DNA from: Streptomyces olivochromogenes
GTDB taxonomy: Bacteria > Actinomycetota > Actinomycetes > Streptomycetales > Streptomycetaceae
Length of the DNA: 64,000 nucleotides
Assembly: GCF_021538895.1 (NCBI RefSeq)
Contig: NZ_JADDRL010000030.1
Location: 23,736-87,735, forward strand
Reading direction: 5' to 3'
A program made the translations under genes and the position numbers. Positions 43,662-52,930 of the stretch are shown piece by piece (within the stretch, counting starts at the first letter, position 1; each line of letters begins with the position of its first letter). Below the pieces are notes generated by a model. That model was not told where the DNA came from. It did not search any database and worked only from the letters and a program-made list of their open reading frames with translations.

Positions 43662-44905
43662 GCATGCGCATCAGGCGGCGCAGTGTCCGCCGACCCGAGC
43701 CGCTGGTGAAGGTACGCGTCCTGCCGCCCAAGCTGCCCAAACTCCCCAGACTGCTGCCGAAGCGCAAACCCCGACCCGAACCCCTCGTGAAAGTACGCGT
43801 CCTGCCGCCCAAGCTGCCCAAACTCCCCAGGCTCCTGCCGAAGCGCAAACCCCGACCCGAACCCCTCGTGAAAGTACGCGTCCTGCCGCCCAAGCTGCCC
43901 AGGATCCGGCTCAAGCGCCCGCGCCTGAAGCCCTTCCGTGAGCGCAACGCCGTGGTCGTCGGCGCCGTCGGCCTCACCGTCCTCGCGCTGCTCACCGTTG
44001 CCGCCTTCAACGCGGACAGCCTGCCGCTGATCGGCGGCGGCGACACCTACAGCGCGGCCTTCTCCGAGGCCGGCGGGCTCAAGCCGGGCGACGAGATACG
44101 GATCGCCGGGGTCAAGGTCGGCAAGGTCGAGGACGTCGACCTGGACGGCGACCACGTCAAGGTGACCTTCAAGGTGAAGGGCCACCCGGCGTTCGGGACC
44201 GACACGGGTGCGTCGATCCGTGTCAAGACGATCCTCGGCGCGAAGTACCTGGCCCTGTACCCGAAGGGGCCCGGCCAGTTGAAGCCGGGCAGCGAGATCC
44301 CGCTCCGGCGGACCGTGTCGGCGTACGACGTCGTCCAAGCGTTCAGCGACCTGACGACCACCACCGAAGAGGTCGACACAGACCGGCTTGCCAAGGCTCT
44401 GGACACGGTCTCCGTCACCTTCCAGGACTCCCCCGAAGAGGTGCGGGCGTCGATCAAGGGGCTGTCGCGGATCTCCCGGACCGTCGCCGCCCGTGACAAG
44501 GCGCTGCGCGGGCTCCTCGACCATGCCAACGGAGTCACCGAAGTGCTGGCCGGTCATACGAAGGACTTCTCCGCGCTGGTGAAGGACGGTGACGCCCTGT
44601 TCCGGGAGATCGGCAAGCGGCGGGCGGCGATCCACAAGCTGCTCAAGAGCTCCGCGCTGCTGGGCATCGAACTGTCCGGCCTGGTCGACGACAACAGCAA
44701 GGAGATCGGGCCCGCACTGAAGAACCTCAACACCTTCGTGACGATGCTCGAACGCAACCAGACGAGCCTCGACCGCAGCGTCCGGCTGCTCGCGCCCTAC
44801 GTACGGCTCTTCACCAACACCCTCGGCAACGGCCGCTGGTTCGACTCCTACGTCCAGAACCTGGTCGCCGCCCCGGTCACGCCGCGGACGGGAGGCACCC
44901 GATGA
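43658..44905 (+). CDS. MCE-family protein C with repetitive basic N-terminal extension
   Basis: A 415-residue Mce subunit. From FRERNAVVVGAVGLTVLALL on it is ordinary: membrane helix, MCE domain (AGGLKPGDEIRIAGVKVGKV, KTILGAKYLALYPKG) and helical stalk. The first 85 residues are not. A 27-residue unit (RPEPLVKVRVLPPKLP then KLPRLLPKRKP) occurs twice in full and once in part, giving a strongly basic, Pro-rich cytoplasmic tail. Other MceC proteins I know have only a short basic start. The tail may bind nucleotides, lipid headgroups or the ATPase. ATGA overlap with mceB. Confidence 0.9.
   Translation: MSMRIRRRSVRRPEPLVKVRVLPPKLPKLPRLLPKRKPRPEPLVKVRVLPPKLPKLPRLLPKRKPRPEPLVKVRVLPPKLPRIRLKRPRLKPFRERNAVVVGAVGLTVLALLTVAAFNADSLPLIGGGDTYSAAFSEAGGLKPGDEIRIAGVKVGKVEDVDLDGDHVKVTFKVKGHPAFGTDTGASIRVKTILGAKYLALYPKGPGQLKPGSEIPLRRTVSAYDVVQAFSDLTTTTEEVDTDRLAKALDTVSVTFQDSPEEVRASIKGLSRISRTVAARDKALRGLLDHANGVTEVLAGHTKDFSALVKDGDALFREIGKRRAAIHKLLKSSALLGIELSGLVDDNSKEIGPALKNLNTFVTMLERNQTSLDRSVRLLAPYVRLFTNTLGNGRWFDSYVQNLVAAPVTPRTGGTR
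43691..43912 (+). repeat. 81-bp tandem repeats in the MceC gene
   Basis: Units begin at 43691, 43772 and 43853, exactly 81 bases apart; the first two are complete and the third diverges after about 55 bases. The DNA copies are nearly identical, so the duplication is recent and keeps the frame. Confidence 0.85.
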
Positions 44906-46011
44906 CCCGCCGACTCCTGGCCCTGTTCACCGCGCTCGCGATCGTCGTCGGCCTCGCCGTCGTTCTGTGGCCGGGCCCCGGTCCCATCCGTGTCACGGCG
45001 TACTTCCCGCGCACCGTCGGCATCTACCCCGGTTCCGACGTCCGCGTCCTGGGCGTCCGCATCGGCGAGGTCAGGAAGATCACCCCGGAGGGCGACCGGG
45101 TGCGGGTGGACCTGGAATACGACCGGGGCCGCAAGGTCCCCGCCGACGCACAGGTCGCCATCGTCAACTCCTCGGTGGTCAGCGACCGTTACGTGCAGCT
45201 GCTGCCGGTGTACCGCAAGGGCGCGGTGCTGCGGGACGGAGACGTCATCCCCGAGTCCCGTACGGCCGTCCCCGTCGAGCTGGACCGGATCTTCGACAGC
45301 CTGCACACCACCGCCGAGGCACTCGGCCCGAACGGGGCCAACAAGAAGGGCTCGCTGTCCCGGCTGCTCGGGGTGAGCGCGGACAACCTCCAGGGGCAGG
45401 GCGAGAACCTCAACCAGACGGTGGAGGACCTGTCCCAGGCGGTCACGACGCTGTCCGACGGGCGCGGCGACCTGTTCGGGACCGTGCGGAACCTTCAGGT
45501 GTTCACGGCCGCGCTGGCGGCGGACGACACCAGCGTGCGGTCGTTCAACACCGACCTCGCCGACGTGGCCGGGCAGCTCGCCGGGGAGCGCAAGGATCTC
45601 GCGGCCGCGCTGAAGTATCTGGCCGCCGCACTCGGCGACGTGTCCGGCTTCGTGAAGGGCAACAAGAAGGCGCTGACCGCGGACGTGCAGGGCCTGGCCA
45701 AGGTCACCAAGGTCCTCGTCACCCAACGGGACGCTCTCAAGGAACTGTTGACCGTCGCCCCCACGGGCCTGTCGAACCTGCAGAACGCCTACAACCCCGC
45801 CGCCGGCACCCTCGACACTCGCAACAACGCGCAAGCCTCGCAGGATCCGTCAGCTCTCCTCTGCTCGATCCTGAAGACGACCGGCGACGACCACGACAAC
45901 TGTGCCGGGCTGAAGAAGCTCTTCGACTCCCTGCCCAAGGTTCCGTCGGCCCCGGCGTCGACGGGCACGGTCGACAAGACCCTCGGCGGAATTCTGGGGG
46001 CACCGGCATGA
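44902..46011 (+). CDS. MCE-family protein D
   Basis: A 369-residue Mce subunit: N-terminal helix (LLALFTALAIVVGLAVVLW), MCE domain (TVGIYPGSDVRVLGVRIGEV, NSSVVSDRYVQLLPVY) and a stalk of coiled-coil helices (LNQTVEDLSQAVTTLSDGRG), ending in a Cys-containing, Pro-rich tail (LLCSILKTTG). ATG 44902 overlaps the mceC stop. Confidence 0.93.
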   Translation: MTRRLLALFTALAIVVGLAVVLWPGPGPIRVTAYFPRTVGIYPGSDVRVLGVRIGEVRKITPEGDRVRVDLEYDRGRKVPADAQVAIVNSSVVSDRYVQLLPVYRKGAVLRDGDVIPESRTAVPVELDRIFDSLHTTAEALGPNGANKKGSLSRLLGVSADNLQGQGENLNQTVEDLSQAVTTLSDGRGDLFGTVRNLQVFTAALAADDTSVRSFNTDLADVAGQLAGERKDLAAALKYLAAALGDVSGFVKGNKKALTADVQGLAKVTKVLVTQRDALKELLTVAPTGLSNLQNAYNPAAGTLDTRNNAQASQDPSALLCSILKTTGDDHDNCAGLKKLFDSLPKVPSAPASTGTVDKTLGGILGAPA

Positions 46012-47282
46012 GCGTGCAATCCAAGGGGCTGGTGGCCGCCTGGACGGCGGTCGGTTCGCTGCTGCTGACGGGCTGCGAGTTCAACGGCTGGTACGACGTC
46101 CCGCTCCCCGGCGGCGCCGCCTCGGACGGTCACGCCTACCACGTCACCGTCGAGTTCCGGGACGTCCTGGACCTGGTGCCCCAGTCGGCGGTCAAGGTCA
46201 ACAACGTCACCGTCGGCGCGGTCGAGAAGGTGGAACTGAACGGCTGGCACGCCCGCGTGCGGCTCAGGATCGCCGACTCGGTGAAGCTGCCCGGCAACGC
46301 GGTCGCCGATCTGAGGCAGACCAGCATGCTCGGCGAGAAGTACGTCGCCCTGTCCGCTCCGGCCGGCAATCGGCCCGTCGGACGGCTCCGCGACGGCGAC
46401 CGCATCCCACTGTCCCGCAGCGGCCGCAACCCGGAGGTCGAGGAAGTACTGTCGGCCCTGTCCGCGCTGCTCAACGGCGGCGGGGTAGCCAACCTGAAGA
46501 CGATCACCGTCGAGTTGAACAAGGCCCTCAGCGGCCGCGAGGACCGGGTCAGGTCACTGTTCAAGCAGCTCGACGCGTTCCTCGGCGGCCTCGACGACCA
46601 GCGGGCGGAGATCGTGCGCGCGTTGAAGGGCGTCGACCGGCTCGCAAAGCGGCTGAAGAAGGAGAAGAAGACGATCGCCCTGGCCGTCGACACCATGCCG
46701 CCCGCCCTGAAGGCCCTCGCCGACCAGCGCAAGGACCTGACGAAGATGCTCACCGCCCTGTCCAACCTCGGCAAGACCGGCACCAAGGTGGTGAACGCTT
46801 CCCACGACGACACCGTCGCCAACCTGAAGAAGCTTCAGCCCATCCTGCGGGAACTGAACAAGGCGGGCGACGACCTGCCCAACTCCCTCGAAATCCTCAC
46901 CACTTACCCGTTCCCGCGCAACGCGACGGACGCCGTCAAGGGCGACTACGTCAACCTGAAGATCACCGCCGATCTCGACCTGGCGGACCTCTACGGCAAC
47001 GTCACCGGCAAGCCTGGCAAGGGCGGGAAGTCCCCGGCCCCCGGGACACCGCGTCTTCCCGGCGTCCCCACTCCCACCCCTGTCCCGTCCATCCCGTCCC
47101 TGCCGGGCACCCCCTCCGCGCCCTCCGTGCCCGCCATACCCACGACGCCCTCCGACGGCAGCACCCTGCTGTGCCCGCCGGTGTGCACCGCTGCCTACGG
47201 CACCGGAGACGGCTCGCGTCGCCTTCCGCCGGGGGTCGATCCGGGCCTTGCCGAGCTGATGCTGAAGGGGATACTGCCGTGA
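46008..47282 (+). CDS. MCE-family lipoprotein E (LprK/MceE type)
   Basis: A 424-residue Mce subunit with a lipoprotein signal, lipobox LLLTGC, as expected for the E position. The MCE domain reads VPQSAVKVNNVTVGAVEKV and LRQTSMLGEKYVALSAP; a helical stalk and a Pro-rich end with two Cys (LLCPPVCTAAYG) follow. ATG 46008 overlaps mceD. Confidence 0.93.
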   Translation: MSVQSKGLVAAWTAVGSLLLTGCEFNGWYDVPLPGGAASDGHAYHVTVEFRDVLDLVPQSAVKVNNVTVGAVEKVELNGWHARVRLRIADSVKLPGNAVADLRQTSMLGEKYVALSAPAGNRPVGRLRDGDRIPLSRSGRNPEVEEVLSALSALLNGGGVANLKTITVELNKALSGREDRVRSLFKQLDAFLGGLDDQRAEIVRALKGVDRLAKRLKKEKKTIALAVDTMPPALKALADQRKDLTKMLTALSNLGKTGTKVVNASHDDTVANLKKLQPILRELNKAGDDLPNSLEILTTYPFPRNATDAVKGDYVNLKITADLDLADLYGNVTGKPGKGGKSPAPGTPRLPGVPTPTPVPSIPSLPGTPSAPSVPAIPTTPSDGSTLLCPPVCTAAYGTGDGSRRLPPGVDPGLAELMLKGILP

Positions 47283-48592
47283 TCACACGTACGGTCAGAG
47301 CCCAGTTGCTCGCCTTCACGGCCGTGACCGCCCTCGGCGTGTCATACGTCGGCGCCCGGTACACGGGCCTGGTGGACGACGTCCTGCACCGCGGGTACAC
47401 CGTGCGCGCCGACTTCGCCGAGTCCGGGGGCGTCTTCCCCGGCGCCGAGGTCACCTACCGAGGCGTGCCCGTGGGCCGCGTGGAGGATCTGCGGCTGACC
47501 GGGTCCGGGATCTCGGTGGCGCTGAAGATCGAGGACGGCGCCCCGAGGATCCCGGCCGACACGCTCGCGGTGATCGCCGACCGGTCGGCGGTGGGTGAGC
47601 AGTACGTCGACCTCCAGCCACGGCGGTCGGACGGGCCGTACCTCATGGACGGCAGTCCGATCCCACGCAGTCGCACCCGGACCCCGCTGCCGGTCACCGA
47701 CCTGGTCCTCAGCCTCGACCGGCTGGTCAACTCTGTCGGCAAGGACGATCTGCGGGTCACCGTCGACGAACTGGGCAAGGCGTTCGCCGGCACCGGACCG
47801 AACCTGAGCCGGCTGGTGGACTCCGGCAACGCGCTGGTGGAGTCGGCATCCGAGTCGCTCCCCCAGACGGTCTCGCTGATCGAGGACTCGCGGAAGGTGC
47901 TCAAGACACAGGCCGACCAGGGCTCGGCCATCAAGTCGTTCTCCCGCGATCTCGCCACGCTCACCGAGCAGTTGAAGTCGAGCGACGGCGATCTGCGCCG
48001 GCTCATCGGCAACACTGCGCCCGCCGCGCAAGAGGTCGAGTCCCTGCTGAAGTCCACGCGGCCGCACGTGCCGGTCCTGCTGGCCAACCTCATCAGCGGC
48101 GGCCAGATCACCATGGCCCGGCTGCCCGGCGTCGAACAGGCCCTGGTCACACTCCCGCTCAATGTCGCGGGCAGCTACACGGTCATCCCCGGCGACGGCA
48201 CCACCCACTTCGGGCTCACCGTGAACGCCGACGACCCTCCCGCGTGCACCCGAGGCTACGGCACCCAGCGGCGCGACCCCGCCGACACCGGCACGCGCCC
48301 GGCGAACACCGACGCGCGCTGCACGGCACCGCGCGGCAGCAAGACCTCCGTGCGGGGAGCGCAGAACGCGCCCGGCGCGACGACCGGGCGGTACAGCACC
48401 GACCAGGCCGCGTTCGTGGCCCCGTACGACCCGGAGACCGGCACCTCCCCCACGCTCTCGGCTGCGCTCGAGCAGGGAGGGACCCCCATCGGCCCGGACG
48501 GAACGCCCGTCGAGATCGGCTCGACGGGCGGAGAACAAACCGTGTTCGGAAAGGAGTCGTGGCAATGGCTGCTCGTGGGACCGATGGCGTGA
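47279..48592 (+). CDS. MCE-family protein F
   Basis: A 437-residue Mce subunit: short N-terminal helix, MCE domain (DFAESGGVFPGAEVTYRGVP, VGRVEDLRL, DRSAVGEQYVDLQPR), long stalk, and a C-terminal disordered region with a Cys pair. GTG 47279 overlaps the mceE stop as GTGA. It completes the six-subunit set A-F. Confidence 0.93.
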   Translation: MITRTVRAQLLAFTAVTALGVSYVGARYTGLVDDVLHRGYTVRADFAESGGVFPGAEVTYRGVPVGRVEDLRLTGSGISVALKIEDGAPRIPADTLAVIADRSAVGEQYVDLQPRRSDGPYLMDGSPIPRSRTRTPLPVTDLVLSLDRLVNSVGKDDLRVTVDELGKAFAGTGPNLSRLVDSGNALVESASESLPQTVSLIEDSRKVLKTQADQGSAIKSFSRDLATLTEQLKSSDGDLRRLIGNTAPAAQEVESLLKSTRPHVPVLLANLISGGQITMARLPGVEQALVTLPLNVAGSYTVIPGDGTTHFGLTVNADDPPACTRGYGTQRRDPADTGTRPANTDARCTAPRGSKTSVRGAQNAPGATTGRYSTDQAAFVAPYDPETGTSPTLSAALEQGGTPIGPDGTPVEIGSTGGEQTVFGKESWQWLLVGPMA

Positions 48593-49077
48593 GAGGCGAG
48601 CGCATGAGGCTGCTGTCGGCGGTGCTCGTCGCCGCGACCGTGTTGACGACCGTGCTGTGCGTCTGGCTGGGCCTGAGGCTGGCCGACCAGCGCGCGGCGG
48701 AACAGCGCCGTCAGGACATCCTGGCGGCGGCCCGCCAGTCGGCGCTGAGCTTCATCTCGCTCGACTACCGGCACTACGACCGGGACAGCGGCAATGTGCT
48801 GAAGGGCGCCACCGGTGAGTTCAAGAAGGAGTTCGCCCTGCAGTCCGCACAACTGACGAAGCTGGTTGCGCAGAACAAGTCGGTGTCCGAAGGGCAGATT
48901 CTGGAAGCGGGCATCGTGCGGTCCGACGCGCACTCGGCCCGCGTCCTGGTCGTGGCCGACAGCAAGGTGACCAACACCGCCGCGCCCGAGGGCCAGGCGC
49001 GCACCTACCGGCTCCAGCTCGACCTGGCGCGCGTGGCCGGCCGCTGGCTGACCTCCGACGTCGCGTTCGTGGGCTGA
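48565..49077 (+). CDS. Mce-associated membrane protein (Mas), first
   Basis: A 170-residue single-pass protein: helix at about residues 17-38, then a periplasm-facing domain with LSFISLDYRHYDRDSGNVLK, the typical Mas signature, and VVADSKVTNTAAPEGQARTY. ATG 48565 follows AAGGAG and lies 28 bases inside mceF. Mas proteins stabilise Mce complexes in mycobacteria. Confidence 0.9.
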   Translation: MAARGTDGVRGERMRLLSAVLVAATVLTTVLCVWLGLRLADQRAAEQRRQDILAAARQSALSFISLDYRHYDRDSGNVLKGATGEFKKEFALQSAQLTKLVAQNKSVSEGQILEAGIVRSDAHSARVLVVADSKVTNTAAPEGQARTYRLQLDLARVAGRWLTSDVAFVG

Positions 49078-49111
49078 CCCACCCGTGAAGTCATCGATGA
49101 GGAGAGACACC

Positions 49112-49870
49112 GTGGCGAACCCGACCTCCCGCACCCGCGGCACCGGCTCACCGGCCCGCCGCACCATGACCGCGGCCGCCCGCGCGGCAGCCAAGCGCAC
49201 CGGGCGGCCCGCAAGCCCCGAGCCCAGCGCCCGCCAGGAAGAGCCGACTCCCTCCGGGCGCACTCTGCTCGTCGAGCCCCCGGCGAAGGGCTGGGAGGAC
49301 CCGCCGGAACCCGAGTCGCCCGAGTCGTTCGAGGGGGAGCCGGAGGTCGCCGCGCCACCGCGCAAGGCCGGGCGGAGCGTGCTCACCGCGGTGCTGGGCG
49401 TCGTCCTCGTCGCGGCCCTGGTCGCGGCCACCGTTCTCGGGTGGCAGTACCGGCAGGGGCGGCAGGCGGAGCAGGCCCGCGACCAGGCCCTCGCGGCCGC
49501 GCGGAAGGCGGCGCCGGTCGTGCTGTCGTACGACTACCGGCACCTGGACCGGGACTTCGCCCGAGCCCGCATCCTGCTGACCGGGCACTTCCGCGACCAG
49601 TACGGCAAGACCACCAAGGCGGTGGTCGCGCCGACCGCGACGAAGTACCACGGCGTGGTGAAGGCGACCGTGGCCACACCCGCCGACGGCGGCGCCCCGG
49701 CGGTCTCCGTCGTGTCGGCCACACCGGACCGGGCCGTCGTCCTGCTCTTCGTCAACCAGGTCACCGAGAGCACTCAGGTCGCGAAGCCCCGGCTGGACCT
49801 GAACCGGGTGCGTATGACACTCACCCGCACCTCCGCCGGCTGGAAGGTGAGCGGAGTCGACGCCCTCTGA
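49112..49870 (+). CDS. Mce-associated membrane protein (Mas), second
   Basis: A 252-residue paralogue of the preceding protein. GTG 49112 is placed about seven bases after GAGGAGA; GTG 49085 is also open. A long disordered cytoplasmic region precedes one helix (VLTAVLGVVLVAALVAATVL) and the Mas domain (VVLSYDYRHLDRDFARARIL, VLLFVNQVTES). Last gene of the mce operon, followed by a terminator. Confidence 0.88.
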   Translation: MANPTSRTRGTGSPARRTMTAAARAAAKRTGRPASPEPSARQEEPTPSGRTLLVEPPAKGWEDPPEPESPESFEGEPEVAAPPRKAGRSVLTAVLGVVLVAALVAATVLGWQYRQGRQAEQARDQALAAARKAAPVVLSYDYRHLDRDFARARILLTGHFRDQYGKTTKAVVAPTATKYHGVVKATVATPADGGAPAVSVVSATPDRAVVLLFVNQVTESTQVAKPRLDLNRVRMTLTRTSAGWKVSGVDAL

Positions 49871-49881
49871 CCAGGCCTGAT

Positions 49882-49913
49882 AAGTGCCCTCGCGCAGTCA
49901 CGCGGGGGCACTT
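49882..49913 (+). terminator. Rho-independent terminator of the mce operon
   Basis: AAGTGCCCTCGCG pairs with CGCGGGGGCACTT across a six-base loop, ending in a short T run, 11 bases after the last Mas stop. It closes the ten-gene unit that begins at P2. Confidence 0.8.
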
Positions 49914-50058
49914 TTCCGACGGGAACGGGGTGCGGCCCGAATGGGATGGCGGGCTTCACCGCGGTCGAGCCGTGGTGGTCCAGGAGCGGCTCCCCCGTCC
50001 GACCACACCGCTGGACGCGGCAGGAACGGCCTCCCACCGAAAAGAGTTCGGTTTCGCG

Positions 50059-50091
50059 CGACGGACGCCTCCTGCCTCCCCGTAAAGCAGA
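50059..50091 (+). promoter_or_regulatory. ECF-type promoter P3 (propeller gene)
   Basis: GCGACGGAC at 50059-50067 and CGTAAAGCAG at 50082-50091, 14 bases apart, match P1 and P2 with one base changed in the second box. A leader of about 60 bases leads to GTG 50159. Confidence 0.62.
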
Positions 50092-50158
50092 CGAAGGCAT
50101 CACCCGTACGGCCACACACCACCACTCTTCGTCCAACTCGCGAACCCACGAGGTACCT

Positions 50159-51958
50159 GTGGCTCTCCTCTCCGCACTCCGTCTTCACCACCACCCGCGG
50201 TCGCGGGGGCGTCTCGCCATCGGGCTGCTGGCGCTCGTCGCCGGAACCCTGCCGAGTGGGGCTGCCGACGCCGCCACCCCGCCCTCCGGATCGGTCAGCG
50301 ACACCGCGCCCACGACCACGTGGAGCGCCGGTCCTTTCGCCGTCCCGAATGTCTCCGGCACTGCCGGGACGGTGAGCTGCGGGAACACGCAACTCTGCGA
50401 CGACTACGCCCTGAAGGTGTCGGTACCCGCGGGCTACGACGCCGGTCACAGCCTGCGCATCGACATCAGATGGCCGGACCCCGCCGCCGACTTCGACCTG
50501 TACGTTCTCGATACGGACGGCCGGGAGGTGGCCGGCTCGGCCTCTTCCAGCGACCCCGAAACCGTGCTGCTTCCGGCGGTGTCGGCGTCGTACACCGTGC
50601 GCGTGGTGCCGTACGCGCCGCTCGGCAACGGCTTCACCGGCACCGCGAGCCTGATCACCGCTCCGACCGATCCGCCGCCGAGTACGGCCACACCGCCGAC
50701 GTACGCGAACTCCTGGGCACCCGACGGCATCACGGACGCGCACAACGCCGGTGAACCCTCGATCGGCGTCGACCGTGCGAGTGGCGCCGCGTTGTTCCAG
50801 GCGTACACGTCGACGCTCAAGGTCACCTACGACAGTGCCGGTGCCGCCACATGGCGGGACAAAAGCGCGATCGCGGCCAACGGCTGCCCTCAAGGCAGCA
50901 CCACCAGCCTCGACCCGATCCTGTTCACCGACCCGGTCACCCACCGAACCTTCGAGTCGCAGCTCGCCGGCAAGACCGCCCTGACCTGCTATACCGACGA
51001 TGATGGTGAAACGTGGACGCCGACGGGCGGCTCGGGCATCAACTCCGGTGTGGACCACCAGACCATCGGCGGAGGCCCTTTCGCCGCAGGCGGTCCGGGA
51101 CCGCTCACGTCGTACCCCGACGCCGTCTACTACTGTTCCCAGGACATCGCCGACGCCTCCTGCGCGGTCAGCCGGGACGGCGGTCTGACGTACGGGCCCG
51201 CCGTTCCGATGTACTCGCTGCTGGACTGCGGCGGCCTGCACGGGCATGTCAAGGTCGCCCCGGACGGCACGGTGTACGTGCCCAACAAGGGCTGCGGCGG
51301 CCATCAGGCCGTGGCCGTCTCCGAGGACAACGGGCTGACGTGGACCGTCCGCAAGAACCCGTCCAGCACCCCCGGTGACTCGGACCCGAGCCTGGGGATC
51401 GGGGCCGGCGGGACCGTCTACATGGGCTACCAGAACAGCGACGGCACACCGCGCATGGCTGTCAGCCATGACAAGGGCAGGACGTGGCTGTACGACCAGA
51501 ACGTCGGCGCGGCTCTCGGCATCAAGAACATCGTCTTCCCGGCCGTGACCGCGGGCGACGACAACCGCGCCGCCTTCGCCTTCCTCGGCACCACCACGGG
51601 CGGCAACTACCAGGACGCGGCCGGCTTCAAGGGGGTGTGGCACCTATATGTGGCCACCACCCACGACGGCGGCCAGTCTTGGGTCACCGCCGACGCCACC
51701 CCCACCGACCCCGTCCAGAAGGGGTCGATCTGCACGGGCGGCACCACCTGCGGCAAGGACCGCAATCTCCTGGACTTCACCGACGTCACCATCGACGCCC
51801 AGGGTCGCGTGCTCGCCGCCTACGCCGACGGCTGCACCGGCACCTGCGCGTCCGGAGGAGCGCAGAACTACGACGCGCTGGCTTCGATAGCCCGCCAGTC
51901 CTCCGGCGCCACGCTGTACGGCGCGTACGACGCCGTGGTCCGCGGCAAGCACAAGTAG
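50159..51958 (+). CDS. Secreted PPC-domain plus sialidase/BNR-type propeller protein
   Basis: A 599-residue exported protein; GTG 50159 follows GAGG. After a signal peptide (to about residue 40), residues about 55-165 form a PPC-like beta sandwich (LRIDIRWPDPAADFDLYVLD, SASYTVRVVPY). Residues about 190-595 form a propeller with Asp-box (BNR) repeats: YTDDDGETWTPTG, VSRDGGLTYGPAV, VSEDNGLTWTV, VSHDKGRTWLYD and THDGGQSWVTA. Sialidase-type catalytic residues are not evident, so it may bind rather than cut glycans. P3 ties it to the adjacent sigma factor. Confidence 0.85.
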   Translation: MALLSALRLHHHPRSRGRLAIGLLALVAGTLPSGAADAATPPSGSVSDTAPTTTWSAGPFAVPNVSGTAGTVSCGNTQLCDDYALKVSVPAGYDAGHSLRIDIRWPDPAADFDLYVLDTDGREVAGSASSSDPETVLLPAVSASYTVRVVPYAPLGNGFTGTASLITAPTDPPPSTATPPTYANSWAPDGITDAHNAGEPSIGVDRASGAALFQAYTSTLKVTYDSAGAATWRDKSAIAANGCPQGSTTSLDPILFTDPVTHRTFESQLAGKTALTCYTDDDGETWTPTGGSGINSGVDHQTIGGGPFAAGGPGPLTSYPDAVYYCSQDIADASCAVSRDGGLTYGPAVPMYSLLDCGGLHGHVKVAPDGTVYVPNKGCGGHQAVAVSEDNGLTWTVRKNPSSTPGDSDPSLGIGAGGTVYMGYQNSDGTPRMAVSHDKGRTWLYDQNVGAALGIKNIVFPAVTAGDDNRAAFAFLGTTTGGNYQDAAGFKGVWHLYVATTHDGGQSWVTADATPTDPVQKGSICTGGTTCGKDRNLLDFTDVTIDAQGRVLAAYADGCTGTCASGGAQNYDALASIARQSSGATLYGAYDAVVRGKHK

Positions 51959-51976
51959 CCCGAAGGAAGGAACTAG

Positions 51977-52480
51977 ATGAAGCCATCGCCCTCGGCTGCC
52001 GTACTCGCAGGAGCCGTCCTCGGCCTGACCACGGTCACCGGATGCTCGGCGGCGAACAAGCACGCCGAGCGCCCGGGGACGACGCCGTACACGGTGGAGC
52101 AGGCAACCGATCCGCCGGCCGGGAACGCGGCCGGCGCCGCGCCCGACGGCTGTCCCACTGCCGCCTCATTCCCGCTCCCCAAGGACTTCCCGCGGAGCCT
52201 GCCGGTGCCCGACGGCACGGTCGTGACCTCGGTGGAGCACCGCACCGGCGACCGGCTCATCGTCGCCACCGTCGTACGGGGCGGCTTCGACACCACCCTG
52301 GCGTTCCTGCACAAGCAGCTCCCCAAGGCCGGCTACATCCCTGAGGGCGGCGAAGTGGAAGAGGCCGATGCCGAGTCGAACTTCTCCTCCGCGACCGTCC
52401 GGGGCCGCTGGACCCTGCGGAAAATGTCCGACTGCGAGGGAGGGATGTACCTGACTTACCTGACGTCTGCCGCCTCCTGA
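51977..52480 (+). CDS. Hypothetical lipoprotein
   Basis: A 167-residue lipoprotein with lipobox TVTGC near residue 23, a low-complexity linker, and a compact alpha/beta domain (FPLPKDFPRSLPVPDGTVVT, TTLAFLHKQLPKAGYIPEGG) with two Cys. It starts 18 bases after the propeller gene, behind GAAGGAAGG, so the two are probably co-transcribed from P3. Confidence 0.82.
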   Translation: MKPSPSAAVLAGAVLGLTTVTGCSAANKHAERPGTTPYTVEQATDPPAGNAAGAAPDGCPTAASFPLPKDFPRSLPVPDGTVVTSVEHRTGDRLIVATVVRGGFDTTLAFLHKQLPKAGYIPEGGEVEEADAESNFSSATVRGRWTLRKMSDCEGGMYLTYLTSAAS

Positions 52481-52930
52481 ACCCGGCCCGGCCGAGCCCT
52501 TGTCCCGGCCGGTCAAAACTGCAGGGGCCACTTTCGTGACGAGCGGCACCACGTGCGCCGTTGACCGAAGGGTGGCCACTCGGTCTGGAAGACCCCTGGT
52601 GGACGGGGTGCACCGCTGTGCGCGTGGAGGGGTACGGGGTGCCGGGCGAAGGCGGGGTGAAGTCGACCTCGACTGGCGATTTGGGCTTCGCGGCTGGCCC
52701 CTGGTTCCGGGCGGATACACGCGGGTGGCGTGCCATCTCCCAGCCGACGGATACAGATGGGGGCAGCGAGCAGGCGCAGGTGACAAGCCTGCTGTAACCC
52801 GGTTCACGTCATGATGAACATCAGCAGGGGGTGGCCGGGCTTCCGCTGCATCGAGCAATGCCGAGGATGAACACCGTTGTCACACACTAGAGTTGAGCCG
52901 AAATTCCACACTTGACACACGGGGGTAGTG
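52481..52930. other. Intergenic region without a convincing gene
   Basis: The plus-strand frame 52561-52797 is open but has no family resemblance or strong ribosome site. I see no hairpin terminator. The last 50 bases are AT-richer and probably hold the promoter of the downstream hydrolase. Confidence 0.3.
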
